64,000 nucleotides of DNA from Deltaproteobacteria bacterium (GTDB taxonomy: Bacteria; Myxococcota; Myxococcia; Myxococcales; SZAS-1), in NCBI GenBank assembly GCA_018266075.1, contig JAFEBB010000039.1:1-64000 (forward strand). Reading direction: 5' to 3'. Both the position numbers and the translations under genes were made by a program. Under the pieces are notes generated by a model. The model was not told the DNA's origin. It searched no databases and saw only the letters and a program-made list of their open reading frames with translations. This document shows, piece by piece, positions 54,689 to 64,000 of the stretch (within the stretch, counting starts at the first letter, position 1; each line of letters opens with the position of its first letter).

Positions 54689-54718
54689 GCCGCATTCGGG
54701 GCGCGCCGCATTCGGGGC
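54689..54718. repeat. Direct repeat upstream of the HARE-HTH gene
   Basis: Two copies of GCCGCATTCGGGGC (54689-54702 and 54705-54718) separated by GC, 27 nt upstream of the minus-strand start. Could be an operator pair for its own HTH domains or simple duplication. The rest of the 291-bp gap to the divergent gene shows no other clear feature. Confidence 0.5.
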
Positions 54719-54953
54719 AAAGTGCCGGGGCTCGGGGCAGGCGCGGGTTTCGCGCCAGGAGCGTGGCCAGCAGCCCGCGGCGCGGTCGCGCCGGTGGGTG
54801 AAGCGCCCGGAAGCTAGTCGGCCGATCGGGCCATGTCAACGGAAGTTGTTGGATTTTCTGCCGACCTCCGCAACAAAGCCCGTAACCCCGCGCGCCCCGT
54901 TTCGTGCAAGCTAACCGGATGCTGCGCCCGTCGGCGCAGGGTCGGGAGCGCGC

Positions 54954-57002
54954 GTGATTCGGCTGGTCGTCGGCGAGGGTCGGACGGGGCCGCTGCGGCT
55001 CCTGGCCGACGGCGCCGTCGTCAACGCCGGCCTGCCCGACGAGCCCCTGCCCAAGACGCTGCTCGCCTTCGCCCGCGCGCTCCTCCAGCTCGCCAAGGGC
55101 AAGGGCCCGCAAGCCCTGGAGCTGCCCCGAGCGGAGCTGCTGTGGCTCCTGGAGGTCGATGGCAGCGACGCCGTGCTCCGCTGGGTGCGCCGAGGCCGTC
55201 CGCGCTCGGCCGTGGTGAGGAAGGCCACGCTCGATCTGCGCGCGCTGGGCGTCGCGGTGGCGGCGGCGCTCGAGCCCGTCCCGCGGACCGCGCCGCTCCG
55301 GCGCTCGCTCGCCAAGCTGCCGTCCCCGCCTGCGCTGCGCGCCCTGCCCGGCTTCCAGCTCGAGGCCGCAGCCGGCCCGCTCACGCTCGCGGTCTCCATC
55401 GACGAGGTCCCCTCGCCGCGCGGATCCGCTTGGCACGGGCTGCTGGCGCCCGGTGCGATCGAGGTTCGCCAAGCGGGCCACGTGGTCGCGCGGAGCGCCG
55501 AGCCGCCCTTCCTGGTGCTGGAAGACCTCGCGCGCTGGGCCCGCAATGCGCTGAAGCCGGCCAAGAAGAACGACGCGCTCCCGTTTTCGCAGGGCGGAGA
55601 GCTGGCGCTCGACGGCGACGACGTCCGGCTCGGCCGTCACCGCTTCCCCGAGCTGCGGCTGCCGCTCGCGGCGGCCATCGGCGAGCTCTTGCAGCAGTTC
55701 GCGAAGGAGCTGGGTCGAATCGCCCCGCCGCTGGCGCGGACCGCGCCACTCCGCACCCTGGCCCACGAGGCGACGCCGCTGCTCAGCCGCGCCCGCCAAC
55801 GCCCGCTCACGCCCGCGCGCGCGACCAAGCCGCGGCCCGCGCGGACGCAGCGACCGGCCGAGCCCGTGGCCCATGGCTCGGTGCGAAAGCTGAGCTTCAA
55901 GCCGCTCTTCGAAGCCCGCGTGGGCTACCCGGTGCGCGCGCTCGATCTCTGGGGCGACAAGGTGCTCGTTCGTGGCGAGGAAGCGACCACGCTGCTCGGG
56001 CTCGATGGCACCCTGCGCTGGACCGTCCCCGCGCGCACCGTGGCCGCGAACGGGCTCGTCCTGGCCATTCGCGGCGAGCGGCTGGTGCGATTGGATCTCG
56101 AGACCGGTGGCTGGCGCTGGTTCCGCGACAGCGAGGGGCTCGAGCCGCGCAACCTGGTCTACCGGTCGCCGCAGACGATGATCGTGGAGGAGACCGACGC
56201 GCTCACCGGCCGGCTCACCGAGACTGGCCTGGCGCGCTGGCACTTCCGGCCGCCCATGGGCGAGCGGGTGTTCGCGAGCTACCAGCCGGATCGCATCTAC
56301 GCGGCCACGGCGGGCGGACAGCTCGCGTCGCTCGATCCCGACACCGGCGAGCCGCACTTCCGCGCGCTCTCGCCGCGGCCCTTTCGGCAGGCGCCGCTGC
56401 GCGTGGGCGGAGGCCTCTTCGTAGTGGTGCAAGGCGAGGCGTCCGACGAGCTGCTCCAAGCCGACGCTGCCACCGCGGCCGTGCGCTGGGGCGGCGAGCT
56501 GCACGCGCGCGAGGCCGGGCCGCTCCAGGCCCTGGGCGAGACGGTGGCCACGGTGGCGCGGACGGGCGAGGGCTGGGTGCTGGTGCTCCTCGACAAGCGC
56601 ACCGGTGACGGCCGCCACCTGCCGACCGGCTTCACCGGTCGAAGGCCTCCCGAGCTCGTAGGCACGGAGGCGGGATTCCTCGTCGCCGCCGACGATGGCC
56701 GCGCCCTGCTCTTCGCCCCCGACGGTACGCCGCGCCTCGCGCACACCGAGGCCAAGCCGCCCACCGCGCGCGCCATCCCGCCGGTGCTGCAGCGACGGCT
56801 CGCGCTCGTCGCCTCTGAGGAGCCGGCGCTCTTCGACCTGAGCGAAGGCCGGCTGGTGGCCCGGCTCCCGGCGCTCGAAGGGCTCACGGCGCTCGCTGCG
56901 GATGCCGAGCTGCGCGTGGTGGTCGCCGACGAGGCGGGAAACGTGCGCGGCCACCAGCTCCGCGGACACCTCGCCGTCGTCCCCGACCGGCCCAAGCCCT
57001 GA
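54954..57002 (+). CDS. PQQ-like beta-propeller repeat protein
   Basis: A 682-residue protein without a signal peptide. Residues 1 to about 300 form an alpha/beta domain I do not recognise (LLWLLEVDGSDAVLRWVRRG, PRTAPLRRSLAKLPSP), followed by a Pro/Arg linker. Residues about 305-680 are PQQ/WD-like propeller blades: ALDLWGDKVLVRGEEATTLL, GLDGTLRWTVPARTV, LVRLDLETGGWRWFRD, DRIYAATAGGQLASLDPDTG. The GTG start has GGGAG 7 nt upstream. It is divergent from the HARE-HTH gene and convergent with rplQ. Function unknown. Confidence 0.75.
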   Translation: MIRLVVGEGRTGPLRLLADGAVVNAGLPDEPLPKTLLAFARALLQLAKGKGPQALELPRAELLWLLEVDGSDAVLRWVRRGRPRSAVVRKATLDLRALGVAVAAALEPVPRTAPLRRSLAKLPSPPALRALPGFQLEAAAGPLTLAVSIDEVPSPRGSAWHGLLAPGAIEVRQAGHVVARSAEPPFLVLEDLARWARNALKPAKKNDALPFSQGGELALDGDDVRLGRHRFPELRLPLAAAIGELLQQFAKELGRIAPPLARTAPLRTLAHEATPLLSRARQRPLTPARATKPRPARTQRPAEPVAHGSVRKLSFKPLFEARVGYPVRALDLWGDKVLVRGEEATTLLGLDGTLRWTVPARTVAANGLVLAIRGERLVRLDLETGGWRWFRDSEGLEPRNLVYRSPQTMIVEETDALTGRLTETGLARWHFRPPMGERVFASYQPDRIYAATAGGQLASLDPDTGEPHFRALSPRPFRQAPLRVGGGLFVVVQGEASDELLQADAATAAVRWGGELHAREAGPLQALGETVATVARTGEGWVLVLLDKRTGDGRHLPTGFTGRRPPELVGTEAGFLVAADDGRALLFAPDGTPRLAHTEAKPPTARAIPPVLQRRLALVASEEPALFDLSEGRLVARLPALEGLTALAADAELRVVVADEAGNVRGHQLRGHLAVVPDRPKP

Positions 57003-57010
57003 AACGACGA

Positions 57011-57040
57011 GCGGGCGCCCCCGCGATGGGAAGCGCCCGC
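57011..57040. terminator. Bidirectional hairpin between propeller gene and rplQ
   Basis: GCGGGCGC (57011-57018) and GCGCCCGC (57033-57040) form an 8-bp GC stem with a 14-nt loop in the 61-bp gap between convergent genes. No T-run of length is present on either side. Confidence 0.5.
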
Positions 57041-57063
57041 GCGTTCGACGAAGTCAGCCGCGA

Positions 57064-57459
57064 CTACTTGGCGGCCTTCTCCTCGCCCTCGGCCTTCTTC
57101 TCGGGCCGGTCCACCAGCTCGAGCACGGCCATGGGCGCCGCGTCGCCCGGCCGGAAGCCGGCGCGGAGCACGCGGGTGTAGCCGCCCGGGCGCGCCTTGT
57201 AGCGGGGCGCGAGCTCGCTGAAGAGCTTCTCGAGCAGGGCGTTGTCGCGCACGGTGCGGTGCGCGAGCCGGCGCGCGTGCAGCGTCCCGCGCTTGCCGAA
57301 GGTGATCATCTTCTCCGCCAGCTTCCGGGCCTCCTTGGCCTTGGGCAGCGTGGTGCGGATCTGCTCGTGGCGGATGAGCTCCTGCACGAGGTTCTTGAGC
57401 AGCGCGTCGCGGTGCGACGAGGTGCGGCCGAGCTTTCGACCAGCCTTCAGGTGACGCAT
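57064..57459 (-). CDS. rplQ: 50S ribosomal protein L17
   Basis: A 131-residue L17 of the large ribosomal subunit. The opening [58 protein letters not shown] and [20 protein letters not shown] are highly conserved. A short charged tail ([12 protein letters not shown]) extends the core. Last gene of the alpha operon, directly after rpoA as in most bacteria. Confidence 0.98.
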   Translation of the reverse strand: MRHLKAGRKLGRTSSHRDALLKNLVQELIRHEQIRTTLPKAKEARKLAEKMITFGKRGTLHARRLAHRTVRDNALLEKLFSELAPRYKARPGGYTRVLRAGFRPGDAAPMAVLELVDRPEKKAEGEEKAAK

Positions 57460-57589
57460 GGGTTTGCCTCTTCTTCGGTTGCCGCCCAGGCCGTGTCAGG
57501 TACCTGGGTCGGGGCGCGGTGCATTGCGCCGGGTGATTCGCGACCGGCCCGCCCAGCGTGCGCGAGGCGGACCGGCACGAAGTGCTGAA

Positions 57590-58609
57590 CTACTCCGTGG
57601 GGCTGGCGGCCGGCATCTGCTTCGGCGGCCAGTTGTCGAGCTTCATGCCCAGGGAGAGGCCCATCTCGGCCAGGATTTCCTTGATCTCCTTCAGCGACTT
57701 GCGGCCGAAGTTCTTGGTCTTAAGCATCTCGGCCTCGGTCTTCTGCACCAGGTCGCCGATGGTCTTGATGTTCGCCTGCTGCAGGCAGTTCGCCGAGCGC
57801 ACGGAGAGCTCGAGCAGGTCCACGCTCTTGAACAGGTTCTCGTTCAGCTTCGGCTCGGCCTTGGGAGCCTCCTCGACGATGGGCTCCTCGGTCTCGTCGA
57901 AGTTGATGAACGTGTTCACCTGCTCCTTGATGATCTTGGCGGCGAAGGCGATCGCGTCCTGCGGCTTGACGCTGCCGTCGGTCCAGATCTCGAGGCTGAG
58001 CTTGTCGTAGTCGGTCTGCTGGCCCACGCGCGCGTTGGTGACCTGGTAGTTCACCTTCTTCACGGGCGAGAAGAGCGAGTCGATGGGGATCACGCCGATG
58101 GGCGTGCCGGCCACCTTGTTGCGATCCGCCGAGACGTAGCCGCGGCCCATGCGCGCCGTCAGCTCCATGCGGACCTTGCCGCCGTCGCTGATGGTGCAGA
58201 TGTGGTGCTCGGGGTTGAGGACCTCGACGGTGCCGTCGGTGATGATGTCCTTTGCTTTGACCTCTTTGGGACCCGTGGCCTCGATGCGCAGGGTCTTCAC
58301 CTCGGTGGTGTGCATGGCCAGCAGCACCTCCTTGAGGTTGAGGATGATGTCGGTCACGTCCTCGGCGACGTCGGCGATGGTGGAGAACTCGTGCTCCACG
58401 CCGTCGATGCGGACGGTGGTGATGGCCGCGCCCTGGAGGCTCGAGAGGAGCACCCGGCGAAGGCTGTTGCCCAGGGTGGTGCCGTAGCCGCGCTCGAGCG
58501 GCTCGGCCACGAACTTGCCATAGGTCTCGGTGAGCGAGTCGGCGTCGACCTGGAGGCGGCGCGGCTTGATGAGGTCGCGCCAGTTCTTTGCGATGTGTCC
58601 GTCTGCCAT
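57590..58609 (-). CDS. rpoA: DNA-directed RNA polymerase subunit alpha
   Basis: A 339-residue alpha subunit, the assembly platform of RNA polymerase. The N-terminal domain has [20 protein letters not shown] and [20 protein letters not shown]; the C-terminal domain, which contacts UP elements and activators, has [40 protein letters not shown] and [19 protein letters not shown] flexible acidic linker ([17 protein letters not shown]) joins them. Position between rpsD and rplQ is standard. Confidence 0.98.
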   Translation of the reverse strand: MADGHIAKNWRDLIKPRRLQVDADSLTETYGKFVAEPLERGYGTTLGNSLRRVLLSSLQGAAITTVRIDGVEHEFSTIADVAEDVTDIILNLKEVLLAMHTTEVKTLRIEATGPKEVKAKDIITDGTVEVLNPEHHICTISDGGKVRMELTARMGRGYVSADRNKVAGTPIGVIPIDSLFSPVKKVNYQVTNARVGQQTDYDKLSLEIWTDGSVKPQDAIAFAAKIIKEQVNTFINFDETEEPIVEEAPKAEPKLNENLFKSVDLLELSVRSANCLQQANIKTIGDLVQKTEAEMLKTKNFGRKSLKEIKEILAEMGLSLGMKLDNWPPKQMPAASPTE

Positions 58610-58712
58610 GGTTTTGCTCCGCGCCCCGGTCTACGCAAAAACCCGGGCCGCATTGTGGTGACCGGCCGCTCTCGCGGTTCGGGTCGCCGGTGGTGGACGC
58701 CCGAGAAACAAC

Positions 58713-58740
58713 CGCGCGCCCGGACGTCCGCGGGCGCGCG
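58713..58740 (-). terminator. Strong hairpin between rpsD and rpoA (attenuator or processing site)
   Basis: On the transcribed strand CGCGCGCCCG and CGGGCGCGCG form a perfect 10-bp stem with an 8-nt loop, followed by GTTGTTT. It lies 24 nt after the rpsD stop. The weak T-run suggests partial termination or an mRNA processing signal rather than complete stop. Confidence 0.55.
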
Positions 58741-58763
58741 AAGTTGAATAGCTCGACGAAGCT

Positions 58764-59390
58764 CTACTTGCTGTAGAGCTCGACGATGAGCTGCTCCTGG
58801 ATCGGCATGGTGAGGTCCTCGCGAACGGGCGAGGTCTTCACGGTGGCCTTGAGGCCCTTCTTGTCCAGCTCGATCCACTGCGGAACGCCGCGGCGGTCCA
58901 CGGCCTCGACGGCCTTGGAGATGCGGGCGATCTTCTTGCTCTTGTCCTTCACCTCGACCACGGAACCGGAGCGCACGGCGAACGAGGGGATGTTCACCTT
59001 CTTGCCGTTCACGGTGAAGTGGTTGTGGCGCACCATCTGGCGCGCCTCGTTGCGGGTGTCGGCGAAGCCGGCGCGGAACACCACGTTGTCGAGGCGAAGC
59101 TCGAGGGCGAGCAGGAGGTTCTCGCCCGTCTTGCCCTTGGCCGCCGCGGCGCGGTGGTAGTAGCCACGGAACTGGCTCTCGAGCAGGCCGTACATGCGCT
59201 TGACCTTCTGCTTCTCGCGCAGCTGCACGCCGTACTCGCTGAACTTGGCGCGGCCCTGGCCGTGCTGACCGGGGGGATACGGGCGGCGCTCGATGGCGCA
59301 CTTGTCGCTGTAGCAGCGGTCGCCCTTCAGATACATCTTGAGGTTCTCGCGCCGGCAGATGCGGCACGAAGACAGGGTGTAACGGGCCAT
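58764..59390 (-). CDS. rpsD: 30S ribosomal protein S4
   Basis: A 208-residue S4, a primary 16S rRNA binder. The first 31 residues hold four cysteines, Cys9, Cys12, Cys26 and Cys31, so this is the zinc-binding C+ form. The S4 RNA-binding domain appears as [40 protein letters not shown]. In E. coli S4 represses its own operon by binding the leader; the hairpins flanking this gene may relate to such control, but this is inference. Confidence 0.98.
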   Translation of the reverse strand: MARYTLSSCRICRRENLKMYLKGDRCYSDKCAIERRPYPPGQHGQGRAKFSEYGVQLREKQKVKRMYGLLESQFRGYYHRAAAAKGKTGENLLLALELRLDNVVFRAGFADTRNEARQMVRHNHFTVNGKKVNIPSFAVRSGSVVEVKDKSKKIARISKAVEAVDRRGVPQWIELDKKGLKATVKTSPVREDLTMPIQEQLIVELYSK

Positions 59391-59436
59391 CGTCGTTCTC
59401 CTCGGTTCAGCAGGTCAGGCCGGGTAAGGGTTCGTG

Positions 59437-59474
59437 AAAAAGCGAAGCGCGCCGTTACCCGACACCCGGCGCGC
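59437..59474 (-). terminator. Rho-independent-type terminator between rpsK and rpsD
   Basis: On the transcribed strand GCGCGCCG (59474-59467) pairs with CGGCGCGC (59454-59447) over a 12-nt loop, followed by TTCGC and TTTTT (59441-59437). This is the most terminator-like hairpin in the ribosomal cluster, 22 nt past the rpsK stop. Confidence 0.6.
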
Positions 59475-59495
59475 CTGCCGAATCAAACAAAATGG

Positions 59496-59978
59496 TTACA
59501 CGCGGCGACGCTTGGGCGGGCGGCAGCCGTTGTGCGGGATCGGGGTCACGTCGCGGATGAGGGTGACCTTGAGGCCGGCGGCGGCGATGGCGCGGAGCGC
59601 GCTCTCGCGGCCGGCGCCGGGGCCCTTCACCAGCACGCTCACCGTCTTCAGGCCGTGCTCCATGGCCTTGGCGGCGGCGTCGCCCGCGGCAACCTGCGCC
59701 GCGAACGGGGTGCTCTTGCGCGAGCCCTTGAAGCCGCGCGCACCCGCCGAGCTCCAGGCCAGCACGTTCCCGGAGACGTCGGTGATGGTGATCATCGTGT
59801 TGTTGAACGTGGACGAGATGTGCACGATGCCCGTGTTCACGTTCTTCTTGGTCTTCTTGCCCTTGGCCTTGCGCTCGCCCTCAGCAGCGGGGGCCGCGGC
59901 CGCGCCCTCGGGGGTCGCAGGCACCGCAGGGGCCGCTGCAGGAGCGGCCGGGGTCTTGTTCTCAGGAGTCTCCGCCAT
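59496..59978 (-). CDS. rpsK: 30S ribosomal protein S11
   Basis: A 160-residue S11. The conserved core begins near residue 45 with [20 protein letters not shown], then [20 protein letters not shown] and [20 protein letters not shown]. Compared with the usual length of about 130, it has an Ala/Pro/Glu-rich N-terminal extension of roughly 35 residues ([20 protein letters not shown]), probably disordered on the ribosome surface. It is the second S-protein gene of the alpha operon. Confidence 0.98.
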   Translation of the reverse strand: MAETPENKTPAAPAAAPAVPATPEGAAAAPAAEGERKAKGKKTKKNVNTGIVHISSTFNNTMITITDVSGNVLAWSSAGARGFKGSRKSTPFAAQVAAGDAAAKAMEHGLKTVSVLVKGPGAGRESALRAIAAAGLKVTLIRDVTPIPHNGCRPPKRRRV

Positions 59979-60012
59979 GGTTCTGTTTCCTTAGGTGGTC
60001 TGGGCGAAAGGG

Positions 60013-60399
60013 TTAGCGAGCCGGGGCCGCGGTGGGGGCCTTGCGGATGATGCCGCGCTTGGGGCCCTTGCGGGTGCGCGCGTTGGTGTGGGTGCGCTGG
60101 CCGCGGACGGGCAGGCCCTTGCGGTGACGCAGGCCGCGGTAGCAGCCCAGGTCCATCAGGCGCTTGATGTTCATGGTGGTCTCGCGGCGGAGATCGCCCT
60201 CGACCTTGTAGCTGGCCTCGATGGCCTCGCGGATCTTGCGAACGTCGTCTTCGCTGAGGTCCTTGGTACGAATGTCCGCGCTGACGGCGGCCTTGGCGAG
60301 GATGTCCTTCGCCGTCTTCTTGCCGATGCCGTAGATGTACTGGAGGGCGATCTCAATCCGCTTCTCGCGGGGGAGGTCGATGCCTGCGATACGAGCCAT
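60013..60399 (-). CDS. rpsM: 30S ribosomal protein S13
   Basis: A 128-residue S13 at the head of the small subunit, contacting tRNA and bridging subunits. Motifs [54 protein letters not shown] and TRKGPKRGI are diagnostic. The C-terminal tail APTAAPAR is slightly longer and Ala/Pro-rich. Located 27 nt after rpmJ. Confidence 0.98.
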   Translation of the reverse strand: MARIAGIDLPREKRIEIALQYIYGIGKKTAKDILAKAAVSADIRTKDLSEDDVRKIREAIEASYKVEGDLRRETTMNIKRLMDLGCYRGLRHRKGLPVRGQRTHTNARTRKGPKRGIIRKAPTAAPAR

Positions 60400-60426
60400 G
60401 GTGCGTGTGTCCTGTTCCGAAAGGGT

Positions 60427-60543
60427 TTAGGCCTGGCGCTGCTTGTGGCGGGGGTTGGCGGGGCAGATCACGCGAACCACGCCCTTGCGGCGGATCACGG
60501 TGCACTTCTCGCAAATCTTCTTCACCGACGCGCGAACCTTCAT
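60427..60543 (-). CDS. rpmJ: 50S ribosomal protein L36
   Basis: A 38-residue L36 read directly from the minus strand: [20 protein letters not shown], then [17 protein letters not shown]. Three Cys (in ICEKC and VIC) and a His (PRHKQ) form the C+ zinc site. Its size is typical. Sits between infA and rpsM, the standard order. Confidence 0.97.
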   Translation of the reverse strand: MKVRASVKKICEKCTVIRRKGVVRVICPANPRHKQRQA

Positions 60544-60597
60544 GATGGCAATCCTTCGTTGCGAAAGGTCATCGCGGCGCACCACGCGCCGCCCGGG

Positions 60598-60816
60598 TTA
60601 CTTGGCTCGATAGGTGATGCGGCCGCGGGAGAGGTCGTAGGGCGAGAGCTCCACCTTGACCTTGTCTCCGGGGAGGATGCGGATGAAGTGCATTCGCATC
60701 TTGCCGGAGATGTGCGCGAGAACCTTGTGGCCGTTCTCGAGCTCCACCGTGAACATGGCGTTGGGCAACGGCTCAATCACCGTTCCCTCGACCTCGATCG
60801 CATCCTCTTTCGGCAT
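60598..60816 (-). CDS. infA: Translation initiation factor IF-1
   Basis: A 72-residue IF-1, an OB-fold protein that blocks the ribosomal A site during initiation. The sequence [20 protein letters not shown], then [20 protein letters not shown] and [20 protein letters not shown] is nearly invariant. ATG 60816 gives the normal length; a longer in-frame start 36 nt upstream is rejected. Confidence 0.98.
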   Translation of the reverse strand: MPKEDAIEVEGTVIEPLPNAMFTVELENGHKVLAHISGKMRMHFIRILPGDKVKVELSPYDLSRGRITYRAK

Positions 60817-60917
60817 TACTTCCTTCTTGCGGCGCAGGGCCGCCTGATCCAAAGCCGGCGGCTAGTAACACAATCTGCCCGGGTTGCGCAACTCCATGTA
60901 AGCCGGCCGACGGGCAG

Positions 60918-61685
60918 TCAACCGGTGAGCACCTCGACGCCCTGCTCGGTGAGGGCCACGGTGTGCTCGAAATGGGCCGAGAGCGAGTGGTCGAGCGTGA
61001 CCGCGGTCCAGTCGTCGGACAAGGTCTTCACGCCGGGGCCGCCCACGTTGACCATGGGCTCGATGGCCAGGACCATCCCCGGGCGCAGGCGCGGGTTCTG
61101 GAGCTGGCCGACACCCCGGGTGAAGTCGTAGTTGGGGATCTTGGGCTCCTCGTGGAGCGCGCGGCCGATGCCGTGGCCCACGAAGTCGCGGACGACCGAG
61201 TAGCCGGCCGCCTCCACGTGCTTCTGCACGGCCGCGCCGATGTCGCTGATGCGGTTCCCGTCCTTGACCGCGGCGATGCCCGCCTCGAGCGACTCGCGGG
61301 TGGTGTCGATCAGCCTGGCGCTCGCCGCGGACACCTTGCCCACGGGCACCGTCACCGCCGAGTCGCCGTAGTAGCCGCGGCACACCACGCCGAAGTCGAG
61401 CTTCATCAGGTCGCCCTCTTTCAGCACCCGCTTCTTGCTGGGGATGCCGTGGACGACCTCGTCGTTGACGCTCGCGCAGAGCGCGCAAGGAAAGCCGCGG
61501 TAGCCCTTGAACGCGGGCTTCGCGCCGTTCTTGTAGGTGAGGTCCTCGGCGAGCTGGTCCAGCTCGAGCGTGCTTACGCCCGGTCGCACGGCCTTGCGCA
61601 GCTCGACGAGGATGTCGCGCACGATGCGGCCGGCGTCGCGCATGTAGCCGAGCTCGGCGGCGCTCTTGAGCTCCACGCTGGCCAA
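60918..61685 (-). CDS. map: Methionine aminopeptidase, type I
   Basis: A 255-residue enzyme removing N-terminal Met from nascent proteins. The five metal ligands are visible: Asp97 (KLDFG), Asp108 (YYGDSA), His171 (VGHGIG), Glu209 (AIEP) and Glu240 (HFEHT); His79 in NDEVVHGIP is the substrate-side His. TTG 61685 is the likely start because GGAAG lies 4 nt upstream, next to the adk stop; GTG 61676 is an alternative. Confidence 0.97.
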   Translation of the reverse strand: MASVELKSAAELGYMRDAGRIVRDILVELRKAVRPGVSTLELDQLAEDLTYKNGAKPAFKGYRGFPCALCASVNDEVVHGIPSKKRVLKEGDLMKLDFGVVCRGYYGDSAVTVPVGKVSAASARLIDTTRESLEAGIAAVKDGNRISDIGAAVQKHVEAAGYSVVRDFVGHGIGRALHEEPKIPNYDFTRGVGQLQNPRLRPGMVLAIEPMVNVGGPGVKTLSDDWTAVTLDHSLSAHFEHTVALTEQGVEVLTG

Positions 61686-61686
61686 G

Positions 61687-62334
61687 CTACTTCCCGACCG
61701 CCTTCTTCAGCTGGCCATACACCACGTCCGGTGCCTGCTCGCCGTCGAGCTCCGTCACCAGGCCCTTCTCGCGGTAGTGCACCACCGCGGCCTTGGCGGC
61801 TTCGTACTCGCTGAGGCGCTTGGTGAGCTTCTCCGGGGTGTCGTCGGCGCGCTGGACCAGCGTGGCGCCGTCCTTGTCGCACTTGCCCGCGACCTTCGGC
61901 GGCGAGTTCTTCACGTGGTACACGCTGCCGTCGTTCGGGCAGCTCCAGCGGCCGGTCACGCGGTCGAAGAGCTTCTGCCGGTCGGCCACGTCGATGAGCA
62001 CCACCCGGGTGATGGCCCGGCCGTGCTTCTTGAGCATCTCGTCGAGCGCCTTGGCCTGGGCCACGGTGCGCGGGAAGCCGTCGAGGATGAAGCCGTCCTT
62101 CGTGTCGGGCTTCTCGAGCCGCTCCTCGACCAGCCCGATCACCAGCTCGTCGGGGACCAGCTTGCCGCTGTCCATGAAGCCCGCGGCCTGCTTGCCCAGC
62201 GGCGTGCCCGCGCGCTTGGCCTCGCGGAGGATGTCGCCGGTGGAGATCTGCGGCAGCTTGAACTCGGCGATGAGCTTGCCGGCCTGGGTGCCCTTCCCCG
62301 CTCCCGGCGGGCCCATGAGGATGAGGTTGAGCAT
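61687..62334 (-). CDS. adk: Adenylate kinase
   Basis: A 215-residue long-form adenylate kinase interconverting ATP, AMP and ADP. P-loop [11 protein letters not shown] (residues 7-17), [13 protein letters not shown], and a LID domain with Cys132-x2-Asp135 and Cys152-x2-Asp155, where zinc-type enzymes have C-x2-C...C-x2-C/D. So the second usual Cys is Asp; metal binding may be retained with two Asp ligands. ATG 62334 gives the normal N-terminus. Confidence 0.97.
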   Translation of the reverse strand: MLNLILMGPPGAGKGTQAGKLIAEFKLPQISTGDILREAKRAGTPLGKQAAGFMDSGKLVPDELVIGLVEERLEKPDTKDGFILDGFPRTVAQAKALDEMLKKHGRAITRVVLIDVADRQKLFDRVTGRWSCPNDGSVYHVKNSPPKVAGKCDKDGATLVQRADDTPEKLTKRLSEYEAAKAAVVHYREKGLVTELDGEQAPDVVYGQLKKAVGK

Positions 62335-62373
62335 GGTCTTCGTCCCGACGGTGCGGTCCCCCTGCAAGCGGCA

Positions 62374-62398
62374 AGGGCCGGCGCACCGAGCCGGCCCT
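62374..62398 (-). other. Hairpin in the secY-adk gap
   Basis: AGGGCCGGC and GCCGGCCCT form a perfect 9-bp stem with a 7-nt loop, about 40 nt before the adk start and past the secY stop. No T-run; could stabilise or process the mRNA. Confidence 0.4.
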
Positions 62399-62439
62399 GC
62401 CCACCGCGGTCGCCCGCGGCCGAATCTGTCGTCGCGCTC

Positions 62440-63810
<1,371 letters not shown>

Positions 63811-63829
63811 TCGCGTCCTCTCCTGCTCT

Positions 63830-63856
63830 GGCTCCCGGTCTTAACGCGCGGGAGCC
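63830..63856 (-). other. Hairpin just upstream of secY
   Basis: GGCTCCCG and CGGGAGCC form an 8-bp stem over an 11-nt loop, 20 nt before the secY start; it may influence initiation or processing. A weaker pair (GCCGCC/GGCGGC, 63881-63905) lies next to it. Confidence 0.35.
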
Positions 63857-63913
63857 CGACGTGCCGTCAACAACGCAGAGGCCGCCGCGGCATTTCCCGG
63901 GCGGCCCGGCGCA

Positions 63914-64000
63914 CTAGGCCTTGGCGGCCTTCTCGGGCTTGGCGGCCTTGTTCACCGGCTTGGCCACCACGATGACCTCAGCCTGGCCGCCCGCCTTCTC
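63914..64000 (-). CDS. rplO: 50S ribosomal protein L15, C-terminal fragment
   Basis: Only the last 28 residues are in the window (EKAGGQAEVIVVAKPVNKAA and a Lys/Ala tail). The EKAGG-x-xEVI stretch and the position before secY identify L15. It continues beyond the right edge. Confidence 0.8.
   Translation of the reverse strand, partial: EKAGGQAEVIVVAKPVNKAAKPEKAAKA

Noticed and set aside
54663-56969. Upstream extension of the HARE-HTH protein to 1288 residues
   Set aside because: Antisense to the propeller gene; the HARE-HTH domain conventionally begins at the N-terminus, at ATG 54662.

Overview
The window reads as chromosomal DNA of a high-GC Gram-negative bacterium, most likely a member of the Myxococcota (former Deltaproteobacteria). 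Pointers are a GC content that looks near 70 %, a very large set of lipoproteins whose lipobox is followed by long Ser/Thr/Gly linkers, a proline-armed outer-membrane barrel, a birA-coaX pair, Cys-containing (zinc-type) ribosomal protein S4, and alpha-operon gene order. Species cannot be fixed from the sequence. I see no rRNA, tRNA, CRISPR array, insertion sequence, integrase or phage gene. The coding density is high: many neighbours overlap by 4 nt (ATGA/GTGA) and convergent pairs abut or overlap.

Layout. 1-9.3 kb: lipoproteins, a Na/phosphate cotransporter-like protein, an Ig-repeat lipoprotein and glycogen phosphorylase. 9.5-19.2 kb: a Cys-rich lipoprotein, mutL, an operon of SDR epimerase, acyltransferase and Mug-type DNA glycosylase, then a coupled pair of M16 peptidases and a DoxX-like protein. 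19.3-25.4 kb: a DUF2156/membrane protein, a GNAT acetyltransferase, a minus-strand run of aquaporin, HMA-thioredoxin lipoprotein and outer-membrane barrel, a SAM methyltransferase and a frameshifted gene. 25.4-41.6 kb: accessory region of collagen-like and Ser/Thr-rich lipoproteins, a lone PAS protein, a Ycf46-like AAA ATPase, an SDR/AraC/aldo-keto reductase cluster, nitronate monooxygenase, LRR/TIGR02996 protein, Cys-rich lipoproteins and a PI-PLC-like lipoprotein. 41.7-53.1 kb: ettA, a membrane adenylate cyclase, a DAG-repeat lipoprotein, a barrel, a HEAT lipoprotein pair, birA, coaX, a helical-repeat protein and a gene read through one in-frame TGA. 53.1-57.0 kb: a HARE-HTH/Mrr-like protein and a beta-propeller protein, divergently oriented. 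57.1-64.0 kb, all minus strand: rplO(partial)-secY-adk-map-infA-rpmJ-rpsM-rpsK-rpsD-rpoA-rplQ, the classical spc/alpha translation-transcription cluster.

Most notable signals. (1) About ten starts carry a TANNNT box exactly 6 nt before the start codon with no Shine-Dalgarno sequence, the geometry of leaderless transcripts; about six more are near matches. (2) At 52728-53096 protein-like sequence continues in frame through one TGA followed by a hairpin of bacterial-SECIS geometry: a possible selenoprotein, otherwise a nonsense allele. (3) At 24855-25412 a gene is broken by a third copy of a 7-bp repeat (GCCTGAA) and by a second shift downstream. (4) At 21410-22426 a coupled start and signal peptide are separated from an outer-membrane barrel by two in-frame TGA codons. 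(5) Hairpins, one with a T-run, lie between rpsK, rpsD and rpoA and may set the relative output of the alpha operon.

All assignments come from reading translated sequence by eye against remembered family motifs. No database search was run. Family calls with clear catalytic motifs are firm; lipoprotein functions are mostly unknown.
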